Shown: in pieces, positions 35,027-43,229 of the stretch
Numbering within the stretch: the first letter of the stretch is position 1
How the letters are laid out: every line of letters begins with the position of its first letter
DNA from: Marinibacterium sp050389775
GTDB lineage: Bacteria > Pseudomonadota > Alphaproteobacteria > Rhodobacterales > Rhodobacteraceae
Direction of reading: 5' to 3'
Assembly (NCBI RefSeq): GCF_050389775.1
Contig: NZ_CP177144.1
Coordinates: 1,178,001 to 1,242,000 of the forward strand
Length of the DNA: 64,000 nucleotides
Notes under the pieces: generated by a model
The model's database searches: none
What the model saw: only the letters and a program-made list of their open reading frames with translations
Told to the model about the DNA's origin: nothing
Made by a program: the position numbers and the translations under genes

Positions 35027-37156
35027 ATGAGCCACGATCAGCAAGTGCGGGAAACGGTCGAAACGGCCTTTGATGCCGCCTATTACCTGGACCGCTACCC
35101 GGATGTGCGTGGCGCCGGCATGGATCCCGTCGCCCATTACCTCACCCATGGCTGGCAGGAAGGCCGCGACCCGTCGGCCGAATTCTCGACATCGGCCTAC
35201 CTGGCAAGCTATCCCGACGTGGCGGCCAGTGGCATGAACCCCCTGTTCCACTATGTCCGGCATGGCCGCAAGGAAGGGCGCAAGCCCAACCCGGCCACGG
35301 CCCGCGGGGGCATCGACCCGGCGCGGCTGGAACAGGTCATGGCCCTTGTCGCCCACGAGGTCGATCCCGATTTCTACCGGACCCAGAACCCCGACGTGGC
35401 GGCCGCCGGCATCGACCCGGTGCATCATTTCTGTGCCCATGGCTGGCGCGAGGGCCGGGATCCGGGGCCGCGGTTCTCGCTGGCAGGTTACCTGGCCCTG
35501 CATCCCGACCTGGCCATGCGCCCGCGCAACCCGCTGGAACATTTCGTGCTGGCCGGCGGCTCGACAGAGCGGACCCCGGTGTTGCGGGGATGGCGGGGCG
35601 CGAACGACGTGCCGAACCTGCGCGAGGCCTCGGTCGAGCGGATCAAGCTGGCCCGGCCCTATTTCGACGTGGCGTTCTATGCCGCGCAGATGCCGGCCGA
35701 TGCCCCGGTCGCGGACGGCCCGATCCATTACATCGCCGAAGGCGCCGACCAGGGCCTGGACCCGCATCCGGCCTTTTCGACGCGCTACTACCAGGATGCC
35801 CACCCGGATGCCTGCCAGGAAGGCGTGAACCCCTTTGTCCATTTCATCGAGAGCGGGCAATACGAAGGCCGCCTGCCCAATGCCGGTCTTTGCGGGCCGG
35901 ACCCGGAGACCGGGCTGATGGATACCGACAAGAGCCGCCTTGCCCGGGACATGCGCCTTGTCGCCCCGCATTTCGACGCGGATTTCTATTGCCGGACCTA
36001 CGGGCAGATGGCCGATCCGCTGCACGATTATTGCACGACCGGCTGGGCCGCCGGGCGCGATCCGTCGCCCGGTTTCTCGACCCGGGCCTATCTCGATGCC
36101 CGGCCCAGGGTGGCCGAGGCGGGGCTCAACCCGCTGGTCCACCACGTGATCTTTGCACCCTTCGTCGCGCGGGACGCGGCCGAGGTCGACCACGAGCATT
36201 GGCACGGCAGCTGGCTGCACATGCTGAACGGCTTCGGCATCGACAGCCCGCTTTATGCCCGGCTGAGCGCTTTGCCCTTCGACGACATGATGCAGGCGAT
36301 TGCCACGCCCGGGCCGGACGACCTGCTGAGCGGCCAGCGGCCCGACATGGACAAGGTCGCAGAGCTGAACAGGCAGCTGCATGCCGACCGGCCGGATCTG
36401 TGGGACGCCCCGCAGGACGAGATCGGGCGCAGGACATTTGCCCTGTCCGGGATCCAGCACCTGGTGGCACGGCACCTGGGCGCGCTGCCGGACGATGCCT
36501 TTGACCGCTGGTACCGGGTGCGGGGCGGCGACGCGCTGCTGGCCTCGGTGGCGGCCGGGCGCAAGGTGCTGGTGGTGGGTGGCCACGTGGGCAACGGATG
36601 GAACGTCATCCAGTGGCTGACCCGGCAGGACGTGCCGGTGCTGAACGTCCAGGCCGGCTGGCAATTCCGGCCATCGGCCGGCGGGCGCCCGCACAAGGCC
36701 CAGACCTTGTCGGTCGGGTCGATGTTCTATGCCGCCGTGCTGGCCGGGGTCTGCAAGGCACTGCGCGCGGGCAGCCTGGTCCACATGCTGCCGGACGGCG
36801 GGCTCGGCAGCGGCGGCACGGCGCGGCGGTTCCTGGGGCGCGAGATGGTCTTTCACGAAGGTTTCGCCTATGCGGCCCATGCCGAGGCCGACGAGCTCTG
36901 GACGGTGACGTCGGTCCACCTGCCCGACGGCGTGACAGAACTGACCTTCGGGCGCGAGCTGGGCGAGATACCCAAGGCGCTGCCGAGGGCCGAGGCGATC
37001 GAGGTGCTGATGCTGCGCTATGTCGCCTTTCTCGAAGATCTGTGGCGCAGCGAGCCCGGCAATGTCGAGTTCCCGGCGCTGGTGGCCAGGGCGGGCCTGC
37101 CCGCCTGGTCCGGTGAAGAGGCCGCCGCCGACGGATCGGCGGGCCAGTCGCGTTGA
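35027..37156 (+). CDS. Fusion of eight 36-residue repeats to an LpxL-like acyltransferase domain
   Basis: This 709-residue protein has, at residues about 15-400, eight repeats of the form FDxxYYLxxYPDVxxAGxNP followed by LxHYxxxGxxEGRDP; FD- and FST-type units alternate. Such repeats occur N-terminal to bacterial glycosyltransferases and surface proteins. Residues about 440-690 resemble the lysophospholipid/lipid A acyltransferase fold: VGGHVGNGWNVIQWL resembles the H-x4 acyl-transfer motif, and LVHMLPDGGLGSGG fits the following substrate loop, though the usual HxxxxD/E acid is not obvious. ATG 35027 is preferred (GGTGGAG upstream) over GTG 35015. Possibly acylates a surface glycolipid. Function is inferred. 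Confidence 0.6.
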   Translation: MSHDQQVRETVETAFDAAYYLDRYPDVRGAGMDPVAHYLTHGWQEGRDPSAEFSTSAYLASYPDVAASGMNPLFHYVRHGRKEGRKPNPATARGGIDPARLEQVMALVAHEVDPDFYRTQNPDVAAAGIDPVHHFCAHGWREGRDPGPRFSLAGYLALHPDLAMRPRNPLEHFVLAGGSTERTPVLRGWRGANDVPNLREASVERIKLARPYFDVAFYAAQMPADAPVADGPIHYIAEGADQGLDPHPAFSTRYYQDAHPDACQEGVNPFVHFIESGQYEGRLPNAGLCGPDPETGLMDTDKSRLARDMRLVAPHFDADFYCRTYGQMADPLHDYCTTGWAAGRDPSPGFSTRAYLDARPRVAEAGLNPLVHHVIFAPFVARDAAEVDHEHWHGSWLHMLNGFGIDSPLYARLSALPFDDMMQAIATPGPDDLLSGQRPDMDKVAELNRQLHADRPDLWDAPQDEIGRRTFALSGIQHLVARHLGALPDDAFDRWYRVRGGDALLASVAAGRKVLVVGGHVGNGWNVIQWLTRQDVPVLNVQAGWQFRPSAGGRPHKAQTLSVGSMFYAAVLAGVCKALRAGSLVHMLPDGGLGSGGTARRFLGREMVFHEGFAYAAHAEADELWTVTSVHLPDGVTELTFGRELGEIPKALPRAEAIEVLMLRYVAFLEDLWRSEPGNVEFPALVARAGLPAWSGEEAAADGSAGQSR

Positions 37157-37233
37157 ACAGCGGTGGGGGCGTTGTAGGGGCCGCCTCCCCGGCCGGGCGT
37201 TGCGCCCGTGGCAATTTTGAATTGGACGACAAA

Positions 37234-37299
37234 ATGAACAGATACTTTTTGATTTCGACGCCGTTTTCATTCCACCCCGGCATGGGGCGCGGGGCATGA
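37234..37299 (+). CDS. Possible 21-codon leader ORF coupled to the halogenase-like gene
   Basis: ATG at 37234 follows GGACGACAAA and encodes 21 residues (MNRYFLISTPFSFH...). Its TGA overlaps the ATG of the next gene as ATGA. It lies in the only AT-rich stretch around here. It could be a translational leader. Coding status is uncertain. Confidence 0.3.
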   Translation: MNRYFLISTPFSFHPGMGRGA

Positions 37300-38582
37300 G
37301 CGCCGCAGTGACGGACCGGGCCGCCCGGCGCATCGCGGTTGTCGGGGCCGGTCCGGCCGGTTCGACCACGGCCATCCGCCTGGCCGGGCTGGGCTATCGC
37401 CCGGTGATCATCGAAAAGGCCGAATTCCCGCGCGAACATATCGGCGAATCCCTGACCGGCGAGGCCGGCGTCCTGCTGCGCGAGCTGGGGCTGGGCGATT
37501 TCATGGCCGAACGGGGCTTTCCGGTCAAACGCGGGGTCCGGGTCTTTGGCAAAACCGGGCAGGCCGAATTCTGGGTGCCGGTCCAGGCCGTGGATGACAC
37601 CGGCCAGATCATCGAGGGCGAGACCTGGCAGGTGCGGCGGCCCGAGCTGGACGCAAGGTTGCTGCAGGCCGCCTGCGACGCCGGGGCCGGGCGCATCCTG
37701 GCCGAAGCCCGCGAGGTGCTGCGCGAGGGCGACCGGGTGACGGGCCTGCGCCTGCGCCACGCGGACGGCCGGGTCGAGGACATGGCTACCGACATGGTCG
37801 TCGATGCCTCGGGCATGTCGACCTTCCTCAGCCGGATGGGCGTCTGCGGCCGGCGCCAACGCGGCGGCTATGACAAGCAAGCGGCGTTCTACGCCCAGTT
37901 CACGGGCATGCGCCGCGATCCGGGGGCGCTGGGCGACAACACCATGATCTTCTATTCCGGGCGCAACCGCTGGGCCTGGTGCATCCCGATCAGCGAAACG
38001 GTCACCAGCATCGGCGTTGTCGTTCCGGGCGGCGAATACAAGGCCGCCGGCCTGACACCGGCTGAATTCATGAAGGCCCGGCTGGCCGACCTGCACCCGC
38101 TGGTGGCCGAACGCACCACCGCGGTCGAACAGGTCTCGCCGGCCTGGACCGCGTCGAATTTTTCCTACGAGATCGAAGGCTTTGCCGGGCCGGGCTATAT
38201 CTGCGTGGGCGATGCCCACCAGTTCACCGACCCGATCTTTTCCTTCGGCGTGTCGAATGCCATGCAGGAGGCCTTTCGCGCCGCCCCGGTGATCGATGCC
38301 TGCCTGCAGAGCGATGCAGGCCATTGCGCCGAGCTGATGGGCGCCTACATGCGCGAGCTGTCCGAGGGACAGTCGCGGATCAGGGACATGATCGACACGT
38401 TCTGGTCCCATCCGCTGGCGTTCCTCAAGATCGCCCATGCCGATTACCGGCACGAGCTGGCCGAGCTGTTTTCCGGCCGGATCTACGGCGACCGGCCGGG
38501 GCGCCTGCACGCCCTGCAGCAGATGCAGCGCATGGCCCGGATCGGCCGCGGGGACCCGGACGACCTGGCCGCCAGCGCCTAG
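37296..38582 (+). CDS. Flavin-dependent halogenase-like monooxygenase
   Basis: This 428-residue FAD protein has the dinucleotide motif VVGAGPAGSTTA (17-22), the flavin contact GES (50-52), Lys78 in GFPVKRG and the second FAD motif YICVGDAHQFTDPIFSFGV. Residues 226-231 are WAWCIP, an exact W-x-W-x-I-P signature of flavin-dependent halogenases, which blocks ordinary monooxygenase chemistry. Lys78 is at the position expected for the lysine that carries the halogenating species. Related geranylgeranyl-reductase-like or tryptophan-halogenase-like redox enzymes are the alternative. A partner flavin reductase is not seen nearby. Confidence 0.7.
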   Translation: MSAAVTDRAARRIAVVGAGPAGSTTAIRLAGLGYRPVIIEKAEFPREHIGESLTGEAGVLLRELGLGDFMAERGFPVKRGVRVFGKTGQAEFWVPVQAVDDTGQIIEGETWQVRRPELDARLLQAACDAGAGRILAEAREVLREGDRVTGLRLRHADGRVEDMATDMVVDASGMSTFLSRMGVCGRRQRGGYDKQAAFYAQFTGMRRDPGALGDNTMIFYSGRNRWAWCIPISETVTSIGVVVPGGEYKAAGLTPAEFMKARLADLHPLVAERTTAVEQVSPAWTASNFSYEIEGFAGPGYICVGDAHQFTDPIFSFGVSNAMQEAFRAAPVIDACLQSDAGHCAELMGAYMRELSEGQSRIRDMIDTFWSHPLAFLKIAHADYRHELAELFSGRIYGDRPGRLHALQQMQRMARIGRGDPDDLAASA

Positions 38583-38593
38583 GGCGGGGGTGG

Positions 38594-38610
38594 CCGGGGC
38601 CTTGGCCCGG
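38594..38610. terminator. Candidate bidirectional hairpin between convergent genes
   Basis: CCGGGGCC / GGCCCGG with one bulged base lies between the halogenase-like gene and the convergent glycosyltransferase gene, only 42 bp apart. Confidence 0.3.
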
Positions 38611-38624
38611 GGGGCGGCCGGCGC

Positions 38625-40574
38625 CTAGGCGGGTGCGGGGGCAAAGGCCCGGGCAAGGGCGCGGGTGATCGTCTCGCCCGTGGCGCCGAACCGGTTGTCC
38701 CAGTAACGCGGGGTGGATTTGTACGGCAGCTTGATATGCGGATAGACCGCCCGGCGCATCTCGATCTCGGGCCGGATCAGCAGGTCGGCGGCGATCTCGG
38801 CATCATCGGCCCGGGTCAAGTAGATGGCCACCGCCCGGGTCATCAGCCCCGGCCCGGTCTTGGACCACGGCCCGTCGTTCTCGCGCCCGAGCAGCGAGGC
38901 CAGGGCCAGCTCGCGGGCGATGTTCAGAACCGGGTGGCCGGCGCGGGCGCAGATCAGGTTGTTGGCCAGGGCGCCATAGCTTTCGCGGAACAGCAGCAGG
39001 CCCCGGCCATGATCGAGCAGCACGTCGGGCCGGCCGGTCAGGCGGTCATCGGCATCGGCATAGATGCCGCCTTCGGCCAGCAGCAGGCACAGGCGGAGAA
39101 AATCGGCGCCTTCGGCGGCATGATTGGCCAGCCGGAAGGCCCGGGCATGATCGCGGTCGAACCGGTCGGTCAGAAAGGCCGTGGCCCTGGCCTTGTCGAA
39201 CCGCTGATAGGCCAGCCCGGGGCGGTTCTGCCAGCTGTCCATGATCCGGGCCAGGGCCGGGGGGATCTCGGGGCTGTCCCAGTATTGGAAGACCTGGCGC
39301 GGGATGACCGGCGGGCGGGTGGCAACGCCGCCGCAAAGGCGGGCCAGCCGGGGCTGCTGGTCGTCGAGGATCTCGCGGGCGGCAAAGTAGAACGCCCGGG
39401 CGCCTTCGGCCGGTTCGGTGCCGAATTGTCGCCAGAGCCGCAGCTCGTTGAGCACCGAACCGACATGGGTGACGCCGAAATGGGCCAGCACCTGCCGCCC
39501 CCGGCCCATCGCGGCACCCACCGCCGGCACAAGGGCCTCGGCCCCGGCCAGGTCGCCCCGGGCAAAGCAGATCTGCAATTCCATCTGGGGGATGCTGCGC
39601 CGGCCGGCCAGGCTGGCCAGCTGGGTTTCCAGCGCGTCCAGGTCGCCAAGCGCCGAGGCCAGTTCGAGCCGGGCGTCGGCGGCCTCGTGATCGGCCATTC
39701 CGGCGGTCCAGGCCGCGACCTCGGCCCGGGCGTCCTCGGCCCGGCCGCTGGCGATGCAGCTGCGGATCAGCAGGCGGCCCAGGGCCTGGCCATCCTCGCC
39801 TTCGGGCCAGCGCCGCCGGCACAGACGCAGGTAACGCCGGGCGAGATGCGGCTCGGCGGCGTCCAGCAGGGCCTGGGCCAGCAACCGCGCCTCGGCGGCA
39901 TCCCGGCGCGGGCCGGTTTCGCGCCGCGCGGCGGCCAGGGCGGCCAGCGGGCCGTTGGCCTGGTGTTCAAAGGCCACGACAAGCGCGGCGTGGTCTTCGG
40001 GGCGCACGCGGGTCAGCAGGGCAGAGCGCACCTGCTCGGCAATCTCGGGCTGGCCGGTGGCTGTGGCCATCTGCATCAGCCGCAGGGCCGAAGCGGATGA
40101 CAGGCTGTCCATCCGGCCGATCCGGTCGATCACGGCGATGATGATGTCCGACAGGCCCAGCTTGTCGGCGGCCGCCGAGAGGCGCAGCAACTCGCGGTCG
40201 TTCAGGCCGCAATCGGCCAGGTCGGGCGGGCCGGCGAGATGGGCAACCTCGCCTTCGGTCCGTCCGCAGGCCACGCAGAGTTCGAGATAGTTCATCACGA
40301 TGCGTGCCGGCGGCGGGCCATCGGTCGTGCGACCGGCCAGCCAGGCATCCATCAGGGCCAGCGCCCCATCATGATCCTGGCGCACCCGGGCGGCATTGAC
40401 CCGACCCATGAAGGCGCCCTGGTGGGCGGGCTGTTCGTCGAGGATGCGGCGAAAGATCCTGTCGGCGGCGGCCGGATTGCCCTTGGCCATCTGGGCCCAG
40501 GCCCGTTTCATGCGCGTGGGAATGGGCGGCCGGGCGGGCGCGCCTGGGCCCTGTGTCTTTCCGTCTGCCTGCAT
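38625..40574 (-). CDS. TPR-like protein with DXD glycosyltransferase domain
   Basis: This protein of about 649 residues starts MQADGKTQGP (ATG 40574, GAGGA upstream; in-frame ATGs exist further upstream but lack coding character). Residues about 20-400 are Ala/Leu/Arg-rich helices arranged like tetratricopeptide repeats. From about residue 430 the protein resembles sugar-transferring GT-A enzymes: IPRQVFQYWDSPEIPPALAR, FLRLCLLLAEGGIYADADDRL with the DxD metal/nucleotide-sugar motif, and a typical C-terminal GPGLMTRAV. It probably adds a sugar to a surface polysaccharide or glycolipid. Confidence 0.8.
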   Translation of the reverse strand: MQADGKTQGPGAPARPPIPTRMKRAWAQMAKGNPAAADRIFRRILDEQPAHQGAFMGRVNAARVRQDHDGALALMDAWLAGRTTDGPPPARIVMNYLELCVACGRTEGEVAHLAGPPDLADCGLNDRELLRLSAAADKLGLSDIIIAVIDRIGRMDSLSSASALRLMQMATATGQPEIAEQVRSALLTRVRPEDHAALVVAFEHQANGPLAALAAARRETGPRRDAAEARLLAQALLDAAEPHLARRYLRLCRRRWPEGEDGQALGRLLIRSCIASGRAEDARAEVAAWTAGMADHEAADARLELASALGDLDALETQLASLAGRRSIPQMELQICFARGDLAGAEALVPAVGAAMGRGRQVLAHFGVTHVGSVLNELRLWRQFGTEPAEGARAFYFAAREILDDQQPRLARLCGGVATRPPVIPRQVFQYWDSPEIPPALARIMDSWQNRPGLAYQRFDKARATAFLTDRFDRDHARAFRLANHAAEGADFLRLCLLLAEGGIYADADDRLTGRPDVLLDHGRGLLLFRESYGALANNLICARAGHPVLNIARELALASLLGRENDGPWSKTGPGLMTRAVAIYLTRADDAEIAADLLIRPEIEMRRAVYPHIKLPYKSTPRYWDNRFGATGETITRALARAFAPAPA

Positions 40575-40979
40575 CGCCGGCGGTCCTCGTCCTTCACACA
40601 TGGCCGGGCGGTCGGGCAGGGCGGAGCTGCGCGGACGGCCGGTCACCTGGCACCAACTATGGGACAAGCCGGACGGAGGTGCCATCAAAACCCGCAGCCC
40701 GTCGATGCGCGGCGTGATCGGGCTGTCGTGCCGGGCGCCGGGGCAGGGTGATGTCATGTCTGCCGGGGGGCGACCCTGGTCTGACGCGGCGCGCAAGAAC
40801 GGCCCTGGCGCGGACACAGGTAACGGGCCGTGACCCTACGTGGACCCTACGTGGACTCCGGGCATCGGCATTGGGCCGGCGTGGGTATGGGGAGAGGGCG
40901 GTTGCCTGACGTGGGCACGAGGTGTGGCCCAGGCAGGACCTGGCCTCGGGACATTGGCCCTGCGCCTGCCCCGCCCAGG
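40575..40979. other. Intergenic region with a short tandem repeat
   Basis: No gene is supported. A 12-bp near-tandem unit GTGGACCCTAC occurs at about 40829-40855. The rest is GC-rich and featureless by eye. It should contain the promoter of the downstream glycosyltransferase gene. Confidence 0.35.
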
Positions 40980-41285
40980 TCAGGCTGCGACGGGCGTGCG
41001 GCCGGCGGGGGTGTCCAGGGTTTCCAGCTGGCCTTCGAGCAGGCTCAGCCCCCGGGGCTTGCGCTCGCGGTAGCGCAGGATGCGCTTGAGTTCGGGGTAA
41101 TGGGACCAGTCCCAGGACGAATAGGCTCCGCCATCCACGCAGGAGACATGGCGCATGGTGTAGCCGAACCGGTCTTCGCAGACGACCTCGACAATCGTGC
41201 CGCGCCGCACCGGGCAGCCCTTGCCGTCATGCATGACCCAGGGGCCCCATTCCTGATCACCTTCACGCTGCCATGATGCGGACAT
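40980..41285 (-). CDS. Small hypothetical protein, 101 residues
   Basis: It starts MSASWQREGDQEWGPWVMHD with GGGAGG upstream. Tryptophan-rich and charged; the pattern GPWxxHDGKGCPVxxGTxVEV followed by a C-terminal RYRERKPRGLSLLEGQL resembles short proteins I associate with Rhodobacterales prophages and accessory regions. No catalytic motif. It follows the Roadblock/GTPase operon on the same strand after 167 bp, but is probably independent. Confidence 0.6.
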   Translation of the reverse strand: MSASWQREGDQEWGPWVMHDGKGCPVRRGTIVEVVCEDRFGYTMRHVSCVDGGAYSSWDWSHYPELKRILRYRERKPRGLSLLEGQLETLDTPAGRTPVAA

Positions 41286-41452
41286 CCTGCTGCCTCCCGG
41301 TTGCCGCGGTCCCATCCCGTGAACCGCCTGCCTCGAAAGGATAGGCGGACCGGGGGGCATGGCAACAATCGTTCCGGCGACAATGTGGTCGGAAAAGGGA
41401 AACGATGCGGCAGGATCGTGTGGGCGGCCTGTCGGCCGCCGGCGGTGAGGCG

Positions 41453-43219
41453 TCAGCCGGCCTCGCCCAGGCGGGCGAGACGGGACAGGGCGGATTGGGC
41501 GATGCCGTGGTTGGTGACGGCGGCATCGACCATCAGGAAGATCAGGCCGAGGCCGGGCAGGTCCTGGAACAGCACGCGGTTGCTGTGGGTCGACAGCACC
41601 AGCGAGGACATCGGCCCGCCGGGCCCGTCGGGCGGGAAGGACCGGGCCAGGTCGGCGGCCGTGCGCTGGCAGAAGGCGGCGATGCCCCGGCAGATCTCGG
41701 GATCGCCCGACAGCACCTGGCAATTGCCGTCGCCATGCGGGCAGAAGCCCATGACCGGCGTGCCGGGCAGGCTGTCGGCCACCTGGCGCAGGGCATCGGC
41801 CTGGATCTTGGCGATGACCGGGTCGGCGGGGGCGGGCTGCGGGGTGGCGGTGGGCTCTGCGGGGGCCTTGTCCTGCCGCGGTGTGGCGGAGGGCGTGTCG
41901 GAGGTTCGGACCTTGGCCGCGTCACCTGCGGGTTGCGCCTTGGCCGGGGCCTTGGAGCCGGTCTGTGCAGCCGGGCTGGCCTTTGCCGGTGTGGCGGATT
42001 TGGTCTGGGCCGATGTGCCGGGCTTGGCCTGCGACGCGGCGGGCTGTGCGGGATTTGCCTGGGATGCGGCGGGTTTCGCAGCGGCTGGCGCGGCGGGTTT
42101 GGCATCCGACACGGTGGGTTTGGCAGCGGCCGGAGTGGCTGGTTTGGCGTCCGATGCGGCGGGTCTGGCGGCGGCCGGTGTGACGTCTGACACAACGGGT
42201 TTGGCGGCTGTCGACGTCGTGGGTTTGGGCTCAGACGCGACGGGCTTGGCCGTGGCGGGATTGGCGGCGGCCGCGACGGTGCGGGCGGCCTGTTGCTCCT
42301 GCCGGGCGGCCCGGGCGGCCTTGCCCCGCCGGCCGCCACGGGCGGCTGGGGCGGGCGGGGTGTCCGGCACGGGGTGCGCTGCCGGGATGGCCTGCGCGGG
42401 GCGGGCCGGCTGTGCGGCTGCGCGCGGCGTGGCCCGGAAGACGGCCAGCTTCTTGGCGTCGTCGGGGTCCAGCTCGCCCAGCGACACCTCGATCTCGGGT
42501 TTCCAGGCCAGCGGCGGCATGCCGGCGGCCAGGTCGTTCAGCGCGGCCACGATCCCGGCCCCGCCGGTGCGTGCCCAGGCCTCGTCCGACGCCGCCGACT
42601 GGCCCAGGGCCGCGCGCCCGCCATGGACAAAGATGCAGCGCCCGAAATAGGCCGCCGTCTCGCGGTCGAGCCGGTCCTTCATCCGCGCCCGGTCATCGTC
42701 GCAGCGCAGCTTGTCGGCCCGCGACACCGCCAGGATGCAGCTTTCCGGGCGCAGGCCCAGGGCCTCGACGATGGTCTTTTCGGTCAGCCGCCAGGCCTGC
42801 GAGGCGATGGTCACCCAGATCATCACGTCGGCCGACCGGATCAGCTCGACCTGGGCATCGCTCAGCTCTTCGGCCTTGGTCAGCGGCACCTCGACCAGTT
42901 CCAGCCCCTTCATGTGGGCGTGATCGGACCACAGCCGCAACCGGGCGGCATTGCGGAACAGGTCGGGATCGCCGTCCAGCCCGGTGGTCGCGCGCGTGCC
43001 GTTGGCCTGCAGGATCTCGGCCCCCGGCCGGGCGCCGTAGCCGGCCACGACCAGCGGCCGGCTCTGCAGCCCGATGTTGTCGGGCAGGAAGCGCCCGCGC
43101 AGCAGCATGTTCAGAACCGTGGATTTGCCCGAACTGACCTCGCCGCAGATCGCGACACGAAGGGGCGGCGTGGCATCGTCTTCGGCGGGGATCCCGACGT
43201 CGGGCTTTTCCATCAGCAT
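41453..43219 (-). CDS. Small dynamin-like GTPase with Pro/Ala-rich linker and C-terminal Roadblock-like domain
   Basis: This 588-residue protein has a P-loop GEVSSGKS (26-33) and SRADK (G4-like), but the G3 position reads EVPL (110-113) instead of DxxG, so GTP hydrolysis may be weak or absent. QAWRLTEK (141-148) matches QAWRQSEK in the gene two upstream, marking them as paralogues. Residues about 270-460 are a disordered Ala/Pro/Lys linker with repeats (AAKPxxSDxKPA). Residues about 465-588 look like a Roadblock/LC7 domain (VLSTHSNRVLFQDL, then LIFLMVDAAVTNHGIAQSAL). GAGGA precedes the start. It is the last gene of the operon and lies 10 bp after the preceding gene. Confidence 0.75.
   Translation of the reverse strand: MLMEKPDVGIPAEDDATPPLRVAICGEVSSGKSTVLNMLLRGRFLPDNIGLQSRPLVVAGYGARPGAEILQANGTRATTGLDGDPDLFRNAARLRLWSDHAHMKGLELVEVPLTKAEELSDAQVELIRSADVMIWVTIASQAWRLTEKTIVEALGLRPESCILAVSRADKLRCDDDRARMKDRLDRETAAYFGRCIFVHGGRAALGQSAASDEAWARTGGAGIVAALNDLAAGMPPLAWKPEIEVSLGELDPDDAKKLAVFRATPRAAAQPARPAQAIPAAHPVPDTPPAPAARGGRRGKAARAARQEQQAARTVAAAANPATAKPVASEPKPTTSTAAKPVVSDVTPAAARPAASDAKPATPAAAKPTVSDAKPAAPAAAKPAASQANPAQPAASQAKPGTSAQTKSATPAKASPAAQTGSKAPAKAQPAGDAAKVRTSDTPSATPRQDKAPAEPTATPQPAPADPVIAKIQADALRQVADSLPGTPVMGFCPHGDGNCQVLSGDPEICRGIAAFCQRTAADLARSFPPDGPGGPMSSLVLSTHSNRVLFQDLPGLGLIFLMVDAAVTNHGIAQSALSRLARLGEAG
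41870..42330 (-). repeat. Degenerate tandem repeats encoding an Ala/Pro/Lys linker
   Basis: Imperfect units of about 45 bp (plus-strand GGGTTTGGCAGCGGC with GTCCGATGCGGC variants) encode AAKPxxSDAKPA-type repeats. Base composition differs from the flanking domains, with more T at third positions. This fits expansion of a flexible tether between the GTPase and Roadblock-like parts. Confidence 0.7.
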
Positions 43220-43229
43220 GTGCGGTTCC

